Shown one piece after another: positions 35,001 through 47,000 of a stretch of DNA of 64,000 nt (its first letter is position 1; every line of letters starts with the position of its first letter). The translations under genes and the position numbers were made by a program. Below the pieces are notes generated by a model, which searched no databases, was not told the DNA's origin, and saw only the letters and a list, made by a program, of their open reading frames with translations. This stretch comes from Lineus longissimus (taxonomy: Eukaryota; Nemertea; Pilidiophora; Heteronemertea; Lineidae): NCBI RefSeq assembly GCF_910592395.1, contig NC_088308.1:19297501-19361500 (forward strand), given 5' to 3'.

Positions 35001-38000
35001 GCTGGTGAAATATTCATCTACCCATGTGGTTGTTCACGTGACTGTTGAAATGTCCTTTCATGTGAATACAAGAGGGTTATTTCGCTAAGCAATTCTTCAG
35101 TTCTAGCTCATTGGTGAAGTAGTAAGTGTACTGTAATAGACAAACTAGGTGGTACTGTTTATAGTGTGCATGACAAACTAATGTCGCTTTGCCAGTTGGT
35201 TTCTCGGGCAACTGAACTAGTTGTTGTTGCTTCTCGTAAATGGACAAGACATTAGTTGGTGGTATCTAAATTTTGATCATCTAATGGAACATCAAGGATA
35301 GCATGTTGTCTGCTGGAGCAAGGACTTTTGACCGGTCTCCTGGTTTGAGAATACTAAGTCATGCATCCTATCTAGTGTCCTGATATATTCTGGTTGCTCT
35401 TGGATACCTGACCAAGCACCAGATTATACCAGGGCAGGAGTGGGGCACGTTCAACAAAGTCCATGTAAAATACCCGAGGAATTCAAATGCAAAGTTGTGG
35501 AAGATGGTTTGCCCTTGTTCCTGAGAAATAGGCCTTGCAGAGACAAGACCACAATTGATTTTTTAAGCCTTTTAGCAGTTAAATTGTCAATGTTTGACCG
35601 CGACGCATCAAAGAACGCGTGGTGTTGTGAATCTGAAATTTAGATTATGTTATTCCGGACAGTCGGGCAAGTAAATGGTGAAAAATAAAATGGTGATTGA
35701 CCACGGAAATTTTTTTTTAATCGACAAATTAGACAGACTTTGATATTTCCACTCTTTTCAGGCAACTGGCAGAAAAAACTCAAAACACGCCCCCTATTAC
35801 CCAATTAGCAAAATTCGAAATTAATTTTTTCATCAAATAATTCCTTTATATCTGTAGACTTGCCACAACAAATATTTTTTCAATACCTCTCCAAATATGT
35901 ACTTGAGAGTAAAAAACATGCACTCGTCTAATAGATAGGCCTGGACCCTCCAACCTATGAATATTCATTAGTGGTCTTGTCTCAATGAAGGTACATTTCA
36001 GGGGTTAACATTTTGAGATTTTTTTCAAACTAATGTACATGACATCCCACAACTCTCCAACAAAGGAAAGTCATATCTGGACATTTTTGGAGAAATGAGA
36101 GACATTTCAAAGAGTGGTACAACTGTGCCAAAGCGACGAAAGAGGACAAAATCGACAAAAAGTCATGATTTTGCACCCAACAGCACCAAATTCAAAGACC
36201 TGCCCTGGCCAGAATAAGCAAGCTATGGAGCTGAAACTTTAGGATGTGATTTAGGAATATCTTTGCTGCTTAGGGCACAACTTTCAGAATCAAGGCCTAA
36301 GTAGTTTCAAAGAAATTACAAAATGAATGGCAACACAACAAGACTTGTAAAAATGAAACCGAACTTAGACCGGGGTTAGGTTGACTCTTATTTGGGTCAA
36401 ATTAAGTTTTTTTCTCATTATTTTAGCTTGTTTTGACCTTAAATCATCAGCAATACAATATTCTAAATGAATTAGAGTGATTTGAGCACATTCAAATTTT
36501 TCACTATATTGACCCAAAATGTAGTGTAAATAGAGACAAGACCACAATTGATTTTTTAAGCCTTTTAGCAGTTAAATTGTCAATGTTTGACCGCGACGCA
36601 TCAAAGAACGCGTGGTGTTGTGAATCTGAAATTTAGATTATGTTATTCCGGACAGTCGGGCAAGTAAATGGTGAAAAATAAAATGGTGATTGACCACGGA
36701 AATTTTTTTTTAATCGACAAATTAGACAGACTTTGATATTTCCACTCTTTTCAGGCAACTGGCAGAAAAAACTCAAAACACGCCCCCTATTACCCAATTA
36801 GCAAAATTCGAAATTAATTTTTTCATCAAATAATTCCTTTATATCTGTAGACTTGCCACAACAAATATTTTTTCAATACCTCTCCAAATATGTACTTGAG
36901 AGTAAAAAACATGCACTCGTCTAATAGATAGGCCTGGACCCTCCAACCTATGAATATTCATTAGTGGTCTTGTCTCTGCAATATAGCAGGTGACACTGGG
37001 AGGCCGAAAGATCTTATAGTTCAGTTCTGTTCTTTGCTTGAAGAGGGCAACACTGTATCTGTAATGTGTTCTGATAAAGATAGGTGTCTCTGCGGGCTGC
37101 ACTGCTACATATATTAGTCATCTGCAAATATTCCTTTGGGTTTCTTCAGTTATAGGACTTGTAGGGATTAACTTTAGATGTCCTGCAGCACTTAATTCAA
37201 CTTGGCAGATAACATTTTAAAAGGAAATATTCAATTCAAATGATCAAATTGATGCGGGGAAGATTGCCACATTTCTTTCTCGAGTTATAACCTGTTTTCT
37301 TGTTCAAATATAAAAAATGTTAAGTTACAAGTTTGTTTCTCTTGTTATTTTTGAGGCTGATATACTTTCAGGTAAAAGTCAAACGCAAGCTAAGAAGAGT
37401 AAAGAAACTAGTGTAAAAAACTCGGAGACTGAGAAAAGTGACTCTGGTCCCAATAAGGATGATTCAAAAACTGACCATGCTAACAAAAAGGACCTTGCTG
37501 ATAATTGTGCAACCAAAGATGCTACTAAAACTAATGGTGCGTGTGAAGACATTGGTAAAAAACCAGCAAAAAGTTCTAAAACACCTGAGACAGAAAAGAA
37601 AAAGAGAGGTCGAAAGAAAAGGGAAGACAAGAAATCAGAAAAAAATACGAAAGATGTAAAAACTGAAGATTCTGAGAGAAAGACTGATTCAGAGTCGGAC
37701 ACTAAAACTGGCATTGAGAAAGTTGAAGTGAAAAAGGAGATGGGTGCCAGTGATAAAGTGAAAAAGGAGACTGATAAAAGTGATGAAAAAGTTGAGGTTG
37801 GAAGTCAAGTCAAGTCTGCAGTGGAATCTGAGAAAAATAAGGCGGCGGCTATGAGGTAAGTTCAGTGTTTGATCCTGGATCCAATAGATTTAGATTCAAA
37901 AAGGTTTGAAACCTCTGGTTAGTACATATGTGGTGATTGGTACTAATTTGCTTGAGGGGTCAATAAAGTACAAAGAAATATTGCGTTCACTACTGTCTCC

Positions 38001-41000
38001 AATCCTTTTAAAATTTAGATTGGTTTCTGATGTCGTCGAGTGACCTCTGACTAACTGTCCAGAGCCAATTGGAATTGACCCAATTGAGTAAATTCACCAG
38101 TTTCAAGATTGGAAAAAGCAATTTTTAGTATACAAACATTTCTTGATAGCTCCACTTCCAGTGATCCGACAAGACATTCGAGGTTTTACTATGTCTTGAG
38201 ATCTTTCTGATAAGTGATATGGTTGAAATATGTCTCGGCTGGTCCTGTGTCGTGGTCTTTATCCAACCCAATACCTCTGTCGAGACAAAGTCTTACTCTT
38301 TGTCATATGTCCGATGTTTTACAATGTCTCGATCACCCTGCTAGGCTGCTGGAGTTGGCCTTTATTTATGATGTCCGGCGAGCACTTTGTTGTTGACAGT
38401 AATACTCCAGCCACGGACAAGGCCAAGGGATTATCTTGTTGATTCCATTTGCTGACAGCCTGTCTTGTCATTCCATTCCTGTTCTTGGAACAGCTGGGTG
38501 ATGTTTCGTATTTCACAATCTGCCTTGCACTAAAATTGAAAACTTTTCTATAACGAAAATAAACTAAGATTCGTGTTGAATCTTGTTTCTTTTGAGGACA
38601 ACTGGGCTTTTCTGTAAACACTACAATTCTACATATTCAAAGTTAGTTTGATGCTAGATGAATTATATCTTAGCCTCTCTCTTCAAAATGACAAGACACC
38701 TTCCTCCCCCACGGCCTAAACGCTTCCCTGTCAAATAAGGTCATTCTATAGTGTCATAAATCTGATATCATCCACGGTACAATCCCAAGAATTAGCACCA
38801 ATGACTGGTTTCATCTTCAAGTATTAAACTTTGTGGCAACTGCTGATTTAAGCATTGTCCTCCGACACCCCCTGGGGAGTCGTCAAATGAATCAGTCTTG
38901 TCCCCAATCAAACACAAAAGAGTTTGACGTCTTGTCACCATTTGTTTATGACTCACAGCCACATGGTTAATTTGAAATCCTAACAGTGCTTTCTTCAAGG
39001 TAGATTATGCTAACTTGATTACTGGAACAATAGAGGGGTTTCACTTTGCGAAATTGAGCAGATTGTGGGGTTAAGTGATATGTTAACTCTAAAGTGGTCA
39101 TACCCAGGGATTCAGGTTGTGACGTTGTCCCCCGAAGACTGATTTGTAATGAAAGAAATAGTGACATAAAAACACCTCAGACCCTTCACCTCAGTCATGA
39201 TGAAGGCTCTCCTTGGTGTATTTCTGAAGGAACGAGGAAGAAGGCAGCAGCACTGACCGATTCACAGCCCACAGAAAAGTGCTCAAGGTTTTTGCATGAT
39301 TGGAGAGCATAACTCATCCAACAGTTTTCTGCACAATGATCAGTGACAATTGCTCTGTATAATTCCTTTTTAAAAAGATTTTTATTTTTTCCACACTGAC
39401 ACATGATTATTGCAAGGCAACATTCTGTACAAAAGAAATCTTCATGAAGGTTTGATTTGCATACCAAGAGTCAAAGAATCATACGTGTCGCATAAAATTC
39501 TTGCACGAGATTCTTTCATAAATAAAAACTGCAGGATGCAATAGAAATCACCCTCTGCTCTGGGCTACTCCATACTCCCATCCCTTGCGTGACTACCCCA
39601 GAGTCGGGTCAGAAAGTGACCCAACGAGACGCACTTGATTCTGTTACCACAATGTAGCTATACAAACACAATGAAGTGTCCTCCTTCCACGTCCATTATC
39701 ACCTTTTATTCAATGGTGTCCTATTTCTATCTCTTTGCCAAGCTGTCCAGCGAGCTTTTCACCTGCTTAGTTGCAGTTTTGAATGACATCGTGGAGGTGA
39801 ATCATTCTGTTGTGTTACAAATTTACATACACTGACTTCATAGCACGACGACGAGAATATGTATATAATTTTGATTGAAAAAGACTGAATGACACATGTA
39901 CGACAACATATTCCTTTAAAATACTAGAATTCACACAACACATTTGAAAAAAGTGCTGTACAGATAGTGCTGGCCAAAGTTTATAAATTCTTGTAGATAT
40001 TTGATGCTCCATGTCCACAAATACACATAATAGCTTAAATTCCATTTACTTCCTATTCTGTGTTTCTTGTTTCTATAGAAATTCCATCGACACTAAACAA
40101 GATTTTAGGATTTCAACGCATTGTCCTGTTTTTCACTTTATTGCCTCTTTTTATTATGTTTTCATTCAGGATTTAATGATTTATCCCCAAATCTCGTTTC
40201 AACAATACAAACTATCATATTCCCTAGCTAATCCTCAAAAATTAGATACCCAGAAAAAGTGGAATAATCGTTCAAAAGTGCTGAATTCTTATTCAGCTGT
40301 ATCCAGACATGATCGTCCACATTGAGGTGAAGAATGATCGTGTTACTTCCAGTCCCGTACCCCGCACGTCCATCTCCATGCAGCGGTAACTGATGATTCT
40401 TATTTACCATAATCCATGCGAAAGCATCCCGCGTATCCTGGCCAAGAATATGCGTCATGAAAATATAAGTTCCGTTATGACGGCAAACGAAATGCGACGT
40501 GTGCACATCGAATCCGTCACCGACATTTGAAAAAATCTTATCAAATTCTACAACAGTATCCTGAGGTTCTGGTCCTAATTTCTTTCCTCTACTAGCGGAG
40601 AAGGCGATCTTTGCACCTGCACTCTGCCCAGGCTCTCCCTTGGCCCCCTTGAGGCCGTTGTAACCAGAGTTGCCAGGTTCCCCTTTGTTGCCCATGTAGC
40701 CTTGCGCACCAGCATCGCCTTTGTCACCCTTGTTTCCCTTCTTGCCGCGGATGCCGGCCTGACCAGGTCCACCTGTTGATAGGAAAGAATGCAGTATTTT
40801 GAAATGCACCAAGGCAAGGGCTGAAACTTATTTGCACTCCCAAAGCATTATGTTGAACTGGCTTGATAATCTCCATTTACTGGTAATGAGTTAGTTGATT
40901 GAGCACTTTCAGTCACAGCACTGACACATAGCATCAGTCCGGGGTGTCCAATCACTACAACACCTCCAGGCTAGAGATTGGTCCTCATCACAAGTTGTAT

Positions 41001-44000
41001 TAACAAATAACGGCATTTAAGACATAATATTAGTATACTGAGCATTGCAATCATTTTGCAGTGCATCTCTTCCACCCCCGAGACTGTGGTAGAAAGTAGA
41101 ACAAATAGTGAAGCACCCTACCCTAAGACATGAATGAATAAAATGATTCCGACTTACCTACGTCACCTGGTAAACCAGGCTGTCCGAATTCCCCCCTCTC
41201 TCCCTTTGATCCGTCTCTTCCCCTTGATCCATGCATCCCAGGCACACCAGGTACCCCTGGTGCCCCCGCAGGCCCTTGGAAACATTTACACGCGTCGCTG
41301 ATGCAGGACTTGTCTCGGGTGTCCTTGTCAGTTTTGCCATCCGGTCCTAAGATGTTCCCTAGGACGTTGGTGATGCCCATTCCTCCCATTGTCAGCAGGC
41401 ACAGGGACAGGAATGTTATGATCTGAAACTAAATAAAACAACAGCATTTTAATATAAAGTCACAGTGATTTGTCTTATTATTGAAAGTCCTGCAAAAAAT
41501 CTATGCAAAATAAAAGATGTCAAGTTTTTTTAGTTGTTAGAACTTGAAAACTTAAAAGTATTGCAGACCATCGAGGAAGTTTTTAAGTTATTCCCCATTT
41601 TTGGTTTGCTAGAGAGAAAACATTGATGAGACCCCTTAGTCTGCATTGTAAGAATGAATGAAATAGAAATAAAGCAGAAGGGAAAAAATTATATTTTAAA
41701 AGTTTTGAAAAGAAGCTATAGATGTTATTGAACTCACCAAAACTGGAGGCGTTAACTCCATTCTGGCCACTAATCCAAAAAACCACTGCGGTATGAATGC
41801 CGAGACTTCCGAGCTAAGACTGACTGCCAGCTCACAATCACAGAGAAACCTTACAGGGTTCTATAGACTGTTCTAAATCCTGCTCTTTCAGCATGATTTA
41901 AAAACAAAGAATGTTTTTCGACCGCTGTAGTGGTATCATATAATGTTCAGCTGTTGTTACGCTTGGATTATGAACCCTAGGTTATAGTTTTGAAAAGTTC
42001 TCATGATTCCAAAATCAGGTGAAAATCATTTCGACCTTGCTGGAATTATCAGCGCCTGAGGGTTTGCCACCAGAATATAATGATACCTGCAACGGTGCAG
42101 AATTGAGAATAAATTACTGCAGTTGTTCAGCAGTTTCCAAGGGTAATGATTTGGAGAGTCATTCTCTGTGTCATCTCCCGTTAACATTTCTTTTCAGTTT
42201 TGATTCCGGTTTTTCAAGTGGAGAACCTCATCGGGCTATTGAATAACTCAAAATATTCTTAGTTGGACCAAGTTTTATATCAAGCCCTTTACTTCTGAGT
42301 TGCTGCTTGATGTTGAGTGAAAACTTAGTAGTTAGAGGAAAGTAATTGTATATTTTGCCAACACCATTGCAAGTTATGTATGTTCACTGAGGAAATCAAA
42401 ACGTTTTTGATGCTGTGTTTACCCTCAAGGGTTTGAGAGCCCAGCACTTTGCCCAGGGTGAAGTGGATTTAATCTAGACGACTAGAAATTCTCCCAGGCC
42501 AGCACCTATTCCGAGGAGAGCAATGAATAAAATTTAATCAAGGGGTGATTCTGGTAATAAACTAGTCTTAGAATCAATAGCAGTGGTGATCTCTGCAGCG
42601 CTACTCATGGGTGTCGAGGAATATGTTTGTAGGTGTTTCCTTGACTCAGCTGACAGAGTCGGATTCCAGTGGCAGATCTGCATAAATCTTGGTGCCTCGC
42701 CCTTGACTAACAGATCCCTAATGAATGACACTGTCTAATCAGGTTGAGAGTCAACCGGGTGGAAATAAAAATCTGATTGAATTAACCATGTGGTCTTGAA
42801 GGATGCTCAGGCTCTTATGTCAATATGGTGGGAACCTTGGGATTGGATTTTAGAAACTGGCTTGAGGCATTCCAAGCAAATCCAAGTTGACGAGTTACAG
42901 AGAAGTGCTCTTCCTCATGGTCTATCAGAAGATGCTTATAATTGTAGTCACCAGTGTCAGTAGACCCAAGAGTGCCAAAATTCAATGGAAGCACCTGGTC
43001 CTGATGTAGCAAGTGGAATGGAAGTTTTTATTTGAATAACTGACTTGTCAACAAGCAGTCATCCCACGCTATCAGTTTATGGAATCCTACTGCAGGAAGC
43101 CCTTCGATCTGAATGGATAAGTTATGTGCCAAGCTCTTGTTACTGGCTAGTTGATATTCAACTGTTAAAACAAATGTCCTGTCTCCTTTAAAAAAGATTT
43201 CCAGTTATTTTTATAAGGACATTAATTCTTGAGAAATTTGTCGTTGATAAACATCATAACTGCCTGTCAGAAACACCCTTTATTAACTTGTTCAATCAAG
43301 TGCTTGTAATTTTTGAACACCTCGTGAAAAGCCTATTTCTAAGTCCTCAGAATACTGAATAAATTTCTAATAGTTTTAAACCTAAATCTGACTCTAAACC
43401 TAAGTCAATAAGCTTTTGTTCTAATAGTGTTCCAATGGGTGCTAATCCATTTTTAAGGGTGTCAAGATATCATAGAATGTCGTACTTGTAATTGACTATT
43501 TGACTTAGCCACGCTAATGATAACAATGTGTTGGGTTTGTGTTTATTCTCGCATTATGATCTTATCAAAGTGGATATATTTCTGTCGCCTTCAATCAGTT
43601 CCCACAACCTTGTGAAAATCAGCTTTGTTTTGGCACAAAGCGACCAGGGACAGCAGTGGATGGACGAAAGTGCATTTGGAAAAAAAATTGCAAAGATTTT
43701 GCAGTTAACACCATGACAATAATATCAGAAGTAAACTTGGCAGTACATACCTTGTAAATCTTCATCCTACACGCTTGGTGTTAATTCTCACAACTTGTTT
43801 GTTCCTTGTCTTGCCACGTATCACTGTCCCGTCATTCCTCCCTGATGTACCGTATTGATTGCAACTTTTAACAGTTGGTGTTTTACTGGCGCGCTATTGG
43901 GCGGCCCAGTGTTCTAGGGTGTCGCTAATTTATGGCACTGCTGATTAGACTGGTCGGGATCTGGGGGAAAGGATGTGATTTACACTTGAGAGTAATTGGT

Positions 44001-47000
44001 GCAGAGGTAATCGGGCATTGTTTAATCTTGAGGGATGATACTGTCGGGAGTGGTGTTATTTCCATTGCCTTGTTCTGCTGAGCTAGGAGATGCTGGACTC
44101 ACCGAAGACAAGCCTGTAGTGTTCGCATATCTTTAGGGAGCTTTATACAGAGGGCATGAGGTCTTGGAGCCTTGTGTGTCTAGAGATAACTTCTGAATCT
44201 GATAATCCAAGTCTCTGTCCGTTTCATCTTGACGTCTGATTTCGGAGTGTAGGATATGCAATCTGTCTGCTATGACACATCGTCAATAAAGCGGTGTTCT
44301 ACAAGGAGACAGGTTTCCATATCTAGAGTTCATCTTTGGGCTCTTGACATTTTGTATCTTCTTACGCTCTTGATCTGTATCTTGTGACATTTGCTGTCAC
44401 TCCGACTGTGACATGGTGTATTGTTAAAGTACTTGCATCCTGTACTGGCTGAACACTTCCCTGGACAGGCCTAACATCCGAAACAGACAGGGTTTTTTTT
44501 AACCCAGAGTATGTTTACCTCTTAGCCGCAGTGATACAGACTAGCACCTTAGATTACGAATAAAAATGCAATATGTTACTCACTGACAGCATTGTTGGAA
44601 CATTACTTCGATCAATGTTATGTCAAAGACTATAACAATCGATAAATTGAGCAAAAAAAGTATCCGCTCAGATTCACAACCTTGGTGTTTTGACATTGTT
44701 AGACTTTTGATTGTAATATAAAGACAAGAAATGTTCAAAGGTCTTGATTACGCGATCAATTGAGTCTGTATTGACTCAAAGGGAGAACAAATGATATTGC
44801 CACAATAATTGGTATGGTTGTTTTTATCATTATCATAGGCAAACGGCTGAAAAATATACCATTGGAGTTAATATTGGGATCCAATATGGATAAAAATCCC
44901 ATGGTAGGGTTTCTAGAAAAATGATCCTAAGAAGTCTATTGATAAGGAATCTTGCTATTAAAGATCTTTGGTGTCAGGATCAAAAGGTTGTGTTGTGATC
45001 TGCCGTTAGAGTCTGTTCTAGAAGTGGGGATAATCTGGTTGTTGGGTGTTGCTGTTTGCTCAGATTGAAAGAAAGGGCTGTACGATGAACGATTTCAAGC
45101 GTAAAATTCCCCAAAATGACCATGCTGTGCTCTATTTCTCTTTGCAGCTTCTTCGGTGGTCCAGCAAAGTCCACGACAATTGGTGACGATGGCAAGAGCT
45201 ACAATCCATCAGTATCCAAGTACCATCCCATTGATGATGCGTTCTGGAAGAAAGGAGAAAAGTAAGTCCTATTCGAGCACGAGCCAACTTGAACCCAAAA
45301 CCAAATTAGAAACAAGAGGAAACTGAAGTCATATCATATATTATTCAAAGACATTTTCTATCCTTGTTTGAACTCATTACCAATACAATTTCTTTTGAAA
45401 CCGTACAGAAAAAATCGAAGTGTCGCTTTCTATCCGCAGATAATACAAGCTTGGTGTTGCGTGTCATAGCTGGTGACACAAGATGTAACTTGACCTGTTG
45501 TGAGTCAACTTTCATGCAGGCGATGCTAATTATTTTCCTACTGTGGGGAGAAGAGTTTTTTTTATAAAAATGCTTTTTAACCACTTCATTCGCTATGACA
45601 GACAGCATTTGCAGTTTGTGGCATTATGACACAATGCATAGCGTGGCGAGTTAAAAATTGTAAAATCAATTTTTCCTCATTTTTTACTTCCAGAGTGCCA
45701 TATTTGGCTTGTGCCAAGACATTTGAATACATCGAAGCTCAGAGCTCTAGGTGAGGTTTCCAATCCTGATACTGGTAAAAATTCCATTCCTGGTAATGTC
45801 TTAAATTCCCAGTAACTTCCCAGGCTTGATGATAAACCTTGGTGTCACTTGTATCTGATTGCCTTGCATTGTCCTTGCCGGGGAAAACCTGTAACAGAGA
45901 CCAGTCACCTGCTGCCTTAGTGTGTTGGTCTCCGAACCAAAGTACATTGTACCTTTCAGATCCATTTTCCGACAAGAGTGCTGCCATCTTCTAATTAAGC
46001 CGAAAGTATATAACTCATTTGACAGACTGCAACAAAATTGTTGACTGCTGCCACCAGTTAGTGCCTCATGAAGATTATAAATGAAAGGCCACGAGTCCAG
46101 TTCTGTCAGAGGAACACTTTAAAATGGGAACTATTCAATGTTTGATTTCAAAATGTGTTTTTGTTTTCAGACTCAAAAACATTGAAATGCTCTGTAACCT
46201 GTTCCGGTCGATCATTGTCCTTTCGCCAGATGATCTTCTTCCCTGCCTCTACCTCTGCCTCAACCGACTGGCGCCCGCTTACGAGGGCGTCGAGCTGGGT
46301 CTTGGGGAGACCGTCCTCATGAAGGCCATCGCTCAGGCAACGGGCAGGAGCGTGGATAAGGTCAAGAGTGATGCTCAGAATAAGGGAGATTTAGGCCTGG
46401 TGGCTGAGGTAGGTTTATAGAGACAACTTGAGCTACCATTCTGTCAAGTTACAGTGATGGAGCAATAGTAATAAAAAAGCTAGTGTTAACATTCCTTTTG
46501 CAAGAAAGAAAAAAAGGGTTTGTAACAAATCTCATTATAAATCAGAGGCTATGGCTTTGGAATGATTAGTAATATTTCACCTCATTTGACACATCGAATG
46601 ATAATTTTCTTCGTAATGACTTAAGCCTGCCGTATCAGTTTCCCAGAGAAAAGGGTAAAAAATACTGTCATACTCATAAGAGCAGTAATGCTGTCCTCAT
46701 AGTCTGACTTTGAAGAGCTTTGCTATCAACCCACACCCCGGGAATATTTGTGAAAAAGCAAAAAGTTAATCAAATTGATAATTATAAGTTTCTTGTGATA
46801 TATTCCAGGCAAGTCGAGGTAACCAAAGAACAATGTTTGCACCCCCAAAACTGACAGCACGAGCTGTCTTTAACAAGTTGAAAGAAATTGCTGTCTTAAC
46901 TGGAAATGCTGTAAGTTCTGTTTCCAAATTGATTCAAAATATCTTTGTGAACTGTAAACATGTGCGGTGTCTGGATTTGAGTGCCTCTTTACTTGTATTC

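Larger units (their letters stand above)
30436..35433 (+). ncRNA. candidate intronic microRNA cluster, at least 15 related hairpins
   Basis: Fifteen 55-61 nt hairpins lie in LIG1 intron 7 in the sense direction, mostly 140-450 bases apart. The common plan is 5' CTGGTATA...TGTGTGCTATTTG, a loop of roughly 8-15 nt, then 3' CAAAGCACCAGGTTATACCAG. The 3' arm keeps AGCACCA in every copy, while the downstream part varies (GGTTATACC, CAGTATACC, AGTTTGATC, AACTATATC, GAATATACC) and the 5' arm usually changes to match. AGCACCA is the seed of miR-29/miR-285, which also reside on the 3' arm. I infer an expanded microRNA family processed from the LIG1 primary transcript or from its own. An alternative is a dispersed hairpin element, but seed conservation with paired change elsewhere argues against it. 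Confidence 0.72.
35540..36976. mobile_element. composite element: two 444-bp direct repeats flanking 549 bp
   Basis: The segments 35540-35983 and 36533-36976 are the same length (444 bp) and identical as far as I can read. Each begins GAGACAAGACCAC and ends GTGGTCTTGTCTC, a 13-bp perfect terminal inverted repeat. The outer flanks are TTGCA before the first copy and TGCAA after the second, suggesting a TGCA target duplication for the whole 1437-bp unit. The inner junctions do not share a duplication. The middle (35984-36532) has no coding frame. The unit behaves as one recent insertion in LIG1 intron 7. It is unlike a normal LTR element, having no TG...CA ends and no primer site that I can see. 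Confidence 0.8.

Noticed and set aside
36170-36200. Extra AGCACCA at about 36183 as another array hairpin
   Set aside because: No matching 5' arm occurs upstream, and it lies in the interior of the composite mobile element.
35540-36976. LTR retrotransposon
   Set aside because: The repeats do not start TG or end CA, I find no primer-binding or polypurine site, and the interior lacks coding content; called a composite element instead.
37379-37714. 111-aa minus-strand Ser/Leu-rich frame
   Set aside because: It is the reverse shadow of the Lys/Glu/Ser-rich exon 8 of LIG1.
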